Part shown: in pieces, positions 8,091 to 13,730 of the stretch
How positions within the stretch are numbered: position 1 is the stretch's first letter
How the letters are laid out: each line of letters starts with the position of its first letter
NCBI GenBank assembly: GCA_900547655.1
Contig: URHQ01000022.1
Span: forward strand, 1-26,665
Direction: 5' to 3'
Length of the DNA: 26,665 nt
Origin: an uncultured Collinsella sp.
GTDB taxonomy: Bacteria > Actinomycetota > Coriobacteriia > Coriobacteriales > Coriobacteriaceae
Position numbers and translations under genes: made by a program
The notes under the pieces: generated by a model
Told to the model about the DNA's origin: nothing
Seen by the model: the letters and a program-made list of their open reading frames with translations, nothing else
Database searches by the model: none

Positions 8091-8885
8091 ATGTTTAAAC
8101 TGATTGCATCCGATATGGACGGCACACTGCTTGACGAAAACGGCCAGGTACCTCCCGAGACCTACGAACTGATTCTGGCGCTACACGAGCGTGGCGTGCA
8201 TTTCGCCGCATCGTCAGGTCGTCGCTACGATCGCCTGTGCGAGTTCTTTGCGCCCGTTCGCGACAAGATGGACTTTGTCGCCGCTAACGGCGCCCAGGTC
8301 TACGCCGACGGTAAGATGGTAGACCGTGAGGTGTATTCCCACCTGGCGATTCGAAGGCTCGCCCAAGCCGTCAGGACGTTTCCCAATCTGCATCTTGCGC
8401 TCTTTGACCGAACCAAGTCCTTCCTGCTCGATGACGAGTGCAAGTTCGTGCGTGAGGTCGATAAGGACCTTCCCAATGCCGAGCGCATTTGGGAGCTGCC
8501 CGATCCCAGCGTAAATATCATCAAAGCGAGTATCTTTTGCGACGACAGTGCGGTTATGGACAGTGCGTACGTGCTACAGCGCGAACTTGGTCAGCTCTTT
8601 ACCTTTGCGCCTTCGGGCAACGCGTGGATCGATGCCATGCAGCCCGGTGTGTCGAAGGCCTCGGGCATCGCACAGCTCATGGAGCACTATGGCGTCGAAC
8701 GCGACGAGGTCATGGCGTTTGGCGACTCGATGAACGACTACGAGATCATTCGCTTTGTCGGCACGGGCTGCGCGATGGAAAACGCGCGCCCCGCGCTCAA
8801 GGCGGTGGCCGATCGCGTCGTAGGCTGCAACCGCGACCACGCCGTTCAGCATGAGCTCCGTCGCGTGCTGGAGAGTCTCTCCTAA
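8091..8885 (+). CDS. Cof-type HAD-IIB family phosphatase
   Basis: The 264-aa cytoplasmic hydrolase is of the Cof/YbjI/YidA type, which removes phosphate from sugar phosphates or other small phosphorylated metabolites. Motif I is DMDGTLLDE, with nucleophile D8 and general acid D10. Motif II is the Ser of ASSGRRYD. A cap domain occupies roughly residues 85-190. Motif IV is FGDSMNDYE, preceded by the motif III Lys of SKASGIAQL. Start codon: ATG with AAGGGAG 7 bases upstream. The ribosome binding site is buried in a hairpin (8024-8085), and the gene is flanked by an inverted pair of 47-bp repeats. It converges on a second Cof-type gene at 9004-9846. The substrate cannot be deduced. Confidence 0.9.
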   Translation: MFKLIASDMDGTLLDENGQVPPETYELILALHERGVHFAASSGRRYDRLCEFFAPVRDKMDFVAANGAQVYADGKMVDREVYSHLAIRRLAQAVRTFPNLHLALFDRTKSFLLDDECKFVREVDKDLPNAERIWELPDPSVNIIKASIFCDDSAVMDSAYVLQRELGQLFTFAPSGNAWIDAMQPGVSKASGIAQLMEHYGVERDEVMAFGDSMNDYEIIRFVGTGCAMENARPALKAVADRVVGCNRDHAVQHELRRVLESLS

Positions 8886-8889
8886 TCCG

Positions 8890-8935
8890 GCAGATGGGGA
8901 CGTTCCTTTTCTGCCGGCAGTGGGGGACAGTCCTT
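8890..8935 (+). repeat. Modular GGGGAC-type repeat, copy C
   Basis: The arm GGCAGA is followed by core TGGGGACGTTCCTTTT, reversed arm TCTGCC, arm GGCAG and core GGGGACAGTCCTT. Compared with copy A (5854), the core is the same but the arm has changed from GGCAC to GGCAG on all three sides, preserving pairing. It starts four bases after the HAD stop codon. Confidence 0.8.
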
Positions 8936-8948
8936 GCAGCTTTTTGCG

Positions 8949-8995
8949 AAGAGTGTCCCCAACGACTAGTCGTTTAAGAACGTCCCCAATGACTA
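8949..8995 (-). repeat. Modular GGGGAC-type repeat, copy D (inverted mate of copy B)
   Basis: Read on the minus strand, it is 45/47 identical to 7882-7928, with the same arm word AGTCGTT. It abuts copy C head to head between two convergent genes, where no ordinary terminator is visible. Its hairpins may serve as one. Confidence 0.85.
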
Positions 8996-9003
8996 CCCAA
9001 CGA

Positions 9004-9846
9004 CTAAGCGAGGACGGCCATGATGGTGCGGGCGACGCCGTCGTGGTCGTTGTCGTATTCGGTGATGGCGTCGGCGGCCTCGCGGTCTTCGGACTCGGCG
9101 TTGATCATGGCCATGCCGTGGCCCGCTGCCTGCAGCATGGGGATGTCGTTGATGTTGTCGCCGAACGCCCAGGCGTCGGCGAGACGCTCGCCCAGGTGCT
9201 CGCATAGCCACGTGAGGGCCGTCCCCTTGGTGGCACCCTCACCCATGACCTCGATATTCATGGCGTAAGAACGCGTGACTTCAATGCCTCCGAGCGTGTC
9301 GAGCGCCGCCGCGATGGCGTCGCGATCGGCCGGGTCGTGCCAGTACATAGCGATGCGTTCGAGCGTCTCGACCTCGTCGATCTTGCTGTCGATATCCATG
9401 TCGATCGGTGTTCGTGTGCGCTTGAGCGAAGCCGCGATGTGGGGGTCGCCGCCGCAGAACTCGTCTAGGCGCTCATAGAGCGAGCGGGGGAGGAAGCACT
9501 GGCCGTCGGCGAAGATATCGAAGGTCACATCGTGGCCGGCGGCGATGCGATGGATGCGATGGGCGATGCCACGGTCGAGCGGTCGGCTCAAGATACGTTT
9601 GGCGCGTGAGGCATCGGTAGGCGCATCTTCGTCGAGCTGCCAGACGCTGGCACCATTGGCACAGACCGCGTAGTGCACGGCAGGATGGGCGAGGATAGGC
9701 TCAAAGATGCCCGACAGCGGACGCCCCGTGCACGGTACAAACTCAATGCCGCGACGTGCGAGCTCGTCGAGCATCGCCCAGGTGGCGTCGCTCATCTGCT
9801 TGTCGCTCGTCAACAGCGTTCCATCCATATCGGAAAACATAATCAT
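9004..9846 (-). CDS. Cof-type HAD-IIB family phosphatase
   Basis: The 280-aa HAD hydrolase is of the same class as the gene at 8091 but clearly divergent from it. Motif I is FSDMDGTLL (D6, D8), motif II the Thr of CTGRPLSG, motif III the Lys of GATKGTAL, and motif IV AFGDNINDIPML. The cap is about 110 residues long. AAAGGG lies about 8 bases upstream of the ATG at 9846; an alternative in-frame ATG six bases on would also suit. The start is 29 bp from the citrate synthase terminator, so it is transcribed separately or by read-through. It converges on the HAD gene at 8091. Substrate unknown; the presence of two paralogous Cof enzymes side by side suggests distinct sugar-phosphate or flavin/PLP phosphate targets, but nothing in the sequence decides this. 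Confidence 0.9.
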   Translation of the reverse strand: MIMFSDMDGTLLTSDKQMSDATWAMLDELARRGIEFVPCTGRPLSGIFEPILAHPAVHYAVCANGASVWQLDEDAPTDASRAKRILSRPLDRGIAHRIHRIAAGHDVTFDIFADGQCFLPRSLYERLDEFCGGDPHIAASLKRTRTPIDMDIDSKIDEVETLERIAMYWHDPADRDAIAAALDTLGGIEVTRSYAMNIEVMGEGATKGTALTWLCEHLGERLADAWAFGDNINDIPMLQAAGHGMAMINAESEDREAADAITEYDNDHDGVARTIMAVLA

Positions 9847-9871
9847 TCGATGCAGCCCTTTCTGCTGGCAT

Positions 9872-9910
9872 AAAAAGCGTGGCCGAGGGCGGTGATGCCC
9901 TGGCCACGCT
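9872..9910 (-). terminator. Intrinsic terminator of citrate synthase
   Basis: On the minus strand AGCGTGGCC-A-GGGC, loop ATCACC, GCCC-TC-GGCCACGCT is followed by TTTTAT. The stem has 13 pairs with small asymmetric bulges. It lies 23 bases after the citrate synthase stop codon. Confidence 0.85.
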
Positions 9911-9933
9911 CGAGTTCTATAACGGTCCGCGTC

Positions 9934-11352
9934 CTAGCGGTCGGCGAGCGGCTTGTACTCCAGCGGCTCGATCACCGGACGGTACGCCGGGCGGATGATG
10001 CGATGCGCGCAGAAGAGCTCTTCCATGCGGTGCGCCGACCAGCCGGCCATGCGGGCGACGGCGAATAGCGGCGTAAAGAGCGTCTCGGGCACGCCGAGCA
10101 TCTTGTAGATAAAGCCTGTGTACAGGTCGATGTTGGCGCAGATAGGCTTGGTCATGCCGTGATCGCGCATTACTTGCGGGGCCAGGCGCTCGATGCGCTC
10201 GATGAGCGCGAACTCCTCGCCCAGGTCCTTCTTGGCGGCAAGCGCGCGCGCGTATCGGCGGCACACCTCGGCGCGCGGGTCGCTCAGCGTGTAGACGGCG
10301 TGGCCCATACCGTAGATGAGACCCGTGCCGTCGAAGGCCTGCTTGTCGAGGATCTTGCCCAGGTAGGCTGCGACCTCGTCCTCGTCCTCCCAATTGGAGA
10401 CATGCGCACGGATGTCCTCGTGCATGGACACGACCTTGGCGTTGGCGCCGCCGTGGCGCGGACCCTTGAGCGAGCCGATGGCCGCGGCGTAGGCGGAATA
10501 CGGGTCGGTGGCCGAGGAGGACAGCACGCGGCAGGCGAACGTGGAGTTGTTGCCGCCGCCGTGCTCGGCATGCAGCATGAGCATCACGTCGAGCAGCATC
10601 GCCTCATCGCGGGTGAACGCCATGCCGCCGCGCAGGACCTGCAGAATGGTCTCGGCGGTGGAGAGGCCGGGCGTGGGGTGCGGCACGTGAACCTCGGAGC
10701 CGCGAAGCTTGGCGATCGAGGCCATGTGGGCGAAGGCGGCGATGCGCGGGAGACGTGCGAGCATGGAAATGGCGACGTCGATTTCGTGCTCGGGCGTGAT
10801 CACGTCTGGTTCGGCATCGAAGGCGTAGAGCAGCAGCACGGCGCGCTGGAGCACGTTCATGATGCTCGACGACACCGTGGTCATAGGGAACTCTTTGACG
10901 TATTCGTCGCTCAGATGTCTAAAGGCGCCCAGGCGCTCGCAAAAGCCGTCGAGCTCTTCCTTGTTGGGCAGCGAACCCGTGATAAGCAGATAGGCGACTT
11001 CCTCGTAGCCGTAGCGATTCTCGGCCTGGGCATTGTTGACCAGATCCTCGATGCTGTAGCCGCGAAGCGTGAGCTTGCCCTGATCGGGCACGACCTTTCC
11101 GTCGACCTTGTTGTAGCCGTGCACATCCGAGATGCGAGTGAGGCCCGCGACCACGCCCGAGCCGTCGGCATTGCGCAGGCCGCGCTTGACATTGTGCTCT
11201 TCGAACAAGCCCTCGTCATAAGGGTCGGTCGGCAGGCCGTGGTAGAGGCTTTCGCTCTCAGACGAAATCTGGCGGCTTGCTTCGTAATCCAGAACCAGTC
11301 GGCTCAAGTGGTCATCGAAGCGGTAATAGATTTTCTTGGCGTCGTAGGCCAT
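9934..11352 (-). CDS. gltA: Citrate synthase
   Basis: This enzyme condenses acetyl-CoA and oxaloacetate to citrate, here probably to supply 2-oxoglutarate for glutamate in an anaerobe (inference). The 472-aa protein has the family's catalytic regions: LHAEHGGGNN (H264), GPRHGGAN (H300), GMGHAVYTLSDPR (H351, R360) and ANIDLYTG (D409, the position of the catalytic Asp). The N-terminal 60 or so residues form an extension longer than in type II enzymes. AGAGGAG lies 6 bases before the ATG. It follows an ACT-domain gene by 77 bp on the same strand with no terminator between them, and ends at a strong terminator. 2-methylcitrate synthase activity is the main alternative within the family. Confidence 0.93.
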   Translation of the reverse strand: MAYDAKKIYYRFDDHLSRLVLDYEASRQISSESESLYHGLPTDPYDEGLFEEHNVKRGLRNADGSGVVAGLTRISDVHGYNKVDGKVVPDQGKLTLRGYSIEDLVNNAQAENRYGYEEVAYLLITGSLPNKEELDGFCERLGAFRHLSDEYVKEFPMTTVSSSIMNVLQRAVLLLYAFDAEPDVITPEHEIDVAISMLARLPRIAAFAHMASIAKLRGSEVHVPHPTPGLSTAETILQVLRGGMAFTRDEAMLLDVMLMLHAEHGGGNNSTFACRVLSSSATDPYSAYAAAIGSLKGPRHGGANAKVVSMHEDIRAHVSNWEDEDEVAAYLGKILDKQAFDGTGLIYGMGHAVYTLSDPRAEVCRRYARALAAKKDLGEEFALIERIERLAPQVMRDHGMTKPICANIDLYTGFIYKMLGVPETLFTPLFAVARMAGWSAHRMEELFCAHRIIRPAYRPVIEPLEYKPLADR

Positions 11353-11429
11353 GCGCGCTCCTCTCCGGGCCGCATCGGGGTGGCTTGCATGGGCATGCGC
11401 GCGTCAGGCTATCCCCAGCGGCTTGTTCG

Positions 11430-11717
11430 CTACAGGCGGTACATAAAGTTAAAGACGTCCTCGCGCTGGATGGACACGTTGACGCCCGAAAGCTCGCCGG
11501 CCTCGGCCAGGGCCTTCTGCAGCTCAGCGAAGTCGAGCTTGGACTCGGCGGTATCGGCCAGCATGGTCATGGTGAAGATGTCCTCGATAATGGACTGCGT
11601 GATGTCGCGGATGTCGACGTTGGCCTCGCCCAGGACGCGGGTGACGCCGGCGACGATGCCGGGGCGGTTCTTGCCAAGGACGGTGATGACGATACGGGAG
11701 GACGAGATCTCGGCCAT
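11430..11717 (-). CDS. ACT domain protein (UPF0237 type)
   Basis: This 95-aa protein consists of essentially one ACT domain. It starts VITVLGKNRPGIVAGVTRVL, the usual beta-loop-helix with the ligand-loop GKNRPGI, followed by NVDIRDITQ. Family members are small-molecule sensors of the GcvR-like or UPF0237 type, often amino-acid responsive. The stand-alone domain has no DNA-binding part. It is the first gene of a two-gene unit with citrate synthase, which suggests a metabolic sensing role at the entry to glutamate synthesis (inference). AAAGGG precedes the start. An imperfect palindrome overlaps the probable -10 box upstream. Confidence 0.88.
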   Translation of the reverse strand: MAEISSSRIVITVLGKNRPGIVAGVTRVLGEANVDIRDITQSIIEDIFTMTMLADTAESKLDFAELQKALAEAGELSGVNVSIQREDVFNFMYRL

Positions 11718-11764
11718 GGGAAACCCTTTCGCGTGATTGCGGCGCGCGCGGGGCGCTCCGCTAC

Positions 11765-11787
11765 GGTACAGTGTTCATCATTGTACC
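11765..11787 (-). promoter_or_regulatory. Operator-like palindrome over the ACT-citrate synthase promoter
   Basis: GGTACAGTG-TTCAT-CATTGTACC is a 23-bp inverted repeat with one mismatch per arm. On the minus strand it contains TACAAT (11785-11780), a good -10 box about 60 bases before the ACT start codon. No clear -35 is seen. The rest of 11788-11898 shows nothing beyond a GC-rich spacer. Confidence 0.45.
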
Positions 11788-11898
11788 TGTCTGGCGCAAA
11801 AAAGGCGCGCTCGCTGCGGCGTTACATGCCTGCAACATGAGCGTAAGGGGGAAGGCCGTACGGGGAAGAGCCGTCTGGCGCGTGTCCGGCTCGTGTTG

Positions 11899-11962
11899 GG
11901 TTGATTTCCGATCTCAGCCGAACACATTGAGCGGACAGGCCGTTCCCGCAGTCAGCCGAACG
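11899..11962 (+). repeat. Direct repeat, left copy (candidate attL)
   Basis: 64 bp starting GGTTGATTTCCGATCTCAGC, identical to 19111-19174 except at two positions. It lies between the ACT gene and the recombinase remnant, where an attachment site would be expected. It is unusually long for a tyrosine-recombinase core and could instead be a dispersed intergenic repeat. Confidence 0.7.
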
Positions 11963-11989
11963 CCTCCGACGGCTGATTCCGAACTGGAA

Positions 11990-12031
11990 GCGGAGGGCAT
12001 CCCCGCCCTTCGGTAGGGGATACCGCTCCGC
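11990..12031. other. Hairpin in the gene-poor stretch 11718-12113
   Basis: GCGGAG-GGC-ATCCCC (from 11990) pairs with GGGGAT-ACC-GCTCCGC (to 12031), apart from a one-base bulge and weak pairs in the middle. It lies just inside the left direct repeat and downstream of the recombinase remnant. It could be its terminator or part of the attachment region. A GC-rich inverted segment (GGCGC...GGCGCC) follows at about 12032-12054. No gene is visible between 11718 and 12113. Confidence 0.45.
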
Positions 12032-12113
12032 GGCGCATGCCGCGGGCGGCGCCCCTATCGGACCACCGTGACCTCAGTTGGGATGGGCCCAGCACTGCCG
12101 CGTACTCGGTGAG

Positions 12114-12839
12114 CTAGAGCCAACTGTTCGTCTTCACGTCGCGTATGGCGATATTTCGGTCGTCCGGCTCGGTGATGCCGTAGCCGAACGCCTGGAGCGT
12201 CTCGATGGACTCCTGGATCCTCTGTTGGAACATGGGACCCGGATCGACCCTCGGCCCGAGGTGCCCGCGCCAAAGGCACGGCGTGGCGCGCAGCATGTTA
12301 TGGATTTTGGAGATGGGCTCGATGTCGGCGTAGACGTTGAGCGTCGCCATGGCGTCCTTGTGGCCGAGGATCGATTGGAGCGCCTTGATATCGCCGCCTT
12401 GGCGGATCCACTGCGTTGCGAACGTGTGGCGAAGGCCGTGGAACGTGATCAGCTCGTCGTTGGTGCCCATGAGGCCGTTGGTCTCCGAGAACGTCTTGAA
12501 CGCCCTGCGGATATAGCTTGTCGTCGCGAAGGTCGCGCCCGGCTCCGACAGGATGTAGCAGTCCCCGATCTCGACCGCTCCGGTAAGGCCGCGCAAGCGC
12601 AGCTTTCCGCAGTCGATCTCGTGGGTCTCCTTCAGGAAGGGGAGTAGGCCGACCGGGTCGATGGGGATACCCCTGGCGTCATGGGTCTTGGTGTCCTTGA
12701 TGAACGAACCCATTCCCTTCGCGTACGCCACCGAGTGTCTGATCGAGATCAGGCCCGTCTCGAAATCCACATCGCACCACCGAAGGCCGCAGACCTCGCC
12801 GATTCGCATCCCCGTGTGCAGGGCGAGTACGACCGCCCT
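12114..12839 (-). pseudogene. Tyrosine recombinase (phage integrase family), 5'-truncated
   Basis: The catalytic domain is intact in the reading frame. Counting from the internal Met at 12809 it has R2 (TGMRIGEVCGLRW), K41 (KTHDARGIP), H124 and R127 (FHGLRHTFAT), H150 (LGHKDAM) and Y160 (NVYAD), i.e. all the family's active-site residues. The arm-binding and core-binding domains (about 150-200 residues in relatives) are missing. Upstream in frame, RAVVLALHTG is preceded directly by a TAG that is also the stop codon of the XRE gene at 12840. The gene thus seems to have lost its 5' half by a deletion that placed it behind that gene. No start codon with a ribosome binding site is visible. A short catalytic-domain product from 12809 is possible but unlikely to recombine DNA on its own. 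Confidence 0.82.
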
Positions 12840-13091
12840 CTAATCCTCGGCGGACCAATCGAGTCCGAACTCCTTTCGGGCATCCTCTTCGCTCATGACT
12901 TCGAGAAGGTCTCCGGGTTGGCAACGAAGGGCGAGGCATAGCTGCTCGAGTGTGTTGAAGCGAATGCCGCGAATATGCCCTTTTTTAATACGGGACAGGT
13001 TCACGGGCGTGGTTCCAATCCTTTCGGCAAGTTCGTTCGAGGAAATCTTTCGCTCGGCCATGATCTTGTCGAGGCGAACAATTACGGGCAT
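12840..13091 (-). CDS. Small XRE-family helix-turn-helix regulator (YozG-like)
   Basis: The 83-aa protein is almost entirely an HTH_3/Cro-type domain. ISSNELAERIGTTPVNLSRI contains the two DNA-contacting helices, followed by FNTLEQLCLALRCQPGDLLE. This matches the small regulators that regularly sit beside DUF2975 genes. It starts 9 bases after the DUF2975 stop codon, with AAGGA overlapping that stop, so the two are co-transcribed. It may control its own unit or the divergent transporter operon through the palindrome at 13651-13669 (inference). Its last codons touch the recombinase remnant, and the tail after GLDWSAED may have been altered by the deletion. Confidence 0.85.
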   Translation of the reverse strand: MPVIVRLDKIMAERKISSNELAERIGTTPVNLSRIKKGHIRGIRFNTLEQLCLALRCQPGDLLEVMSEEDARKEFGLDWSAED

Positions 13092-13100
13092 GGCGTTTCC

Positions 13101-13613
13101 TTACGCAATCTCGTCGGAGTCGAGGTACAGCTCTCGGGCGTACAAGAAGAGCTGGGAAAGCATGAACAGGACGATGCCGAGAACCAGAGAGGTCCAATCG
13201 AATGATGAAGCGATCTCTTGGGCGCCGACGGCCCCCTCGCCGCCAAACATCGAAACGGAGGTTTTGAGTGAGCCGGCGTAGAGGCTGGTGGCAGCTTGAA
13301 CAACGAAGAGAATGCCGAGCACCTTCAAGCATGTCGCAGACCCTTTCTTGAAGGGGTCTCCGCTCTTGATCGTCCACACGAGAACGGCGCTGAGGATGGT
13401 CGTAGCGATACCGATGACGGCAGGGACCAATGTCGAGATCGCAAGGGCTGGATACGCGGGGGAGTCTGCAATTACAGGGTTGTCGAGCACTTCGATTGCT
13501 GGCTTTAAGGAGAACGCCACTTGTGCGATGGCGGTGGCGCAAAGGGTCGCAGAGGCTATCGCACATGCGATGCGGAAGGAATGAAGCCGGGGAGTGCGAT
13601 TGTCGGAACTCAT
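13101..13613 (-). CDS. DUF2975 domain-containing membrane protein
   Basis: The 170-aa protein has four predicted membrane segments, at about residues 15-33, 56-80, 94-113 and 141-160. The signature-like stretch GDPFKKGSATCLKVLGILF lies between the second and third, as in DUF2975 proteins. The function of this family is unknown; it is commonly paired with a YozG-like XRE regulator, as here. The start ATG has GAGG about 7 bases upstream. A good promoter (TTGACG, 17 bp, TAAACT) lies upstream at 13657-13685 on the minus strand and overlaps an operator-like palindrome. A membrane sensor or modulator role for the neighbouring regulator is possible but unproven. Confidence 0.83.
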   Translation of the reverse strand: MSSDNRTPRLHSFRIACAIASATLCATAIAQVAFSLKPAIEVLDNPVIADSPAYPALAISTLVPAVIGIATTILSAVLVWTIKSGDPFKKGSATCLKVLGILFVVQAATSLYAGSLKTSVSMFGGEGAVGAQEIASSFDWTSLVLGIVLFMLSQLFLYARELYLDSDEIA

Positions 13614-13650
13614 AATAACCTCGGAAGAATTTAAAAAACTCAGGTTACTT

Positions 13651-13685
13651 TTTAACAGTTTATGTTAAATTGACTTTGCCGTCAA
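13651..13685 (-). promoter_or_regulatory. Promoter of the DUF2975-XRE unit with overlapping palindromic operator
   Basis: On the minus strand, TTGACG (13685-13680) and TAAACT (13662-13657) are spaced by 17 bases. TTTAACA-GTTTA-TGTTAAA (13651-13669) is a perfect 7-bp inverted repeat centred on the -10 box. A protein bound there would block this promoter and could also affect the divergent operon beginning at 13731. The nearby XRE protein is the natural candidate. Confidence 0.6.
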
Positions 13686-13692
13686 GTAATAA

Positions 13693-13715
13693 GGGCCGAG
13701 CATTTTGTTCGGCCC
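13693..13715. other. Hairpin in the divergent intergenic region
   Basis: GGGCCGA - 9-base loop - TCGGCCC. It lies 16 bases before the first possible start codon of the transporter operon and has no convincing T-run on the plus strand. It may be a leader structure or insulator between the divergent units. Confidence 0.45.
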
Positions 13716-13730
13716 CTCTGTTCCGACTGG

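Noticed and set aside
5854..9000. CRISPR array
   Set aside because: The GGGGAC repeats are few, irregularly spaced, palindromic and separated by whole genes; no spacers or cas genes are present.
10159..11736. Long plus-strand open frame opposite citrate synthase
   Set aside because: The composition (His, Val, Gly, Ala, Arg) is that of an antisense frame, and the minus strand encodes an intact citrate synthase and ACT protein.
13693..13715. Terminator for the DUF2975 gene
   Set aside because: The hairpin lies upstream of that gene's start, not downstream, and has no T-run on the proper side.
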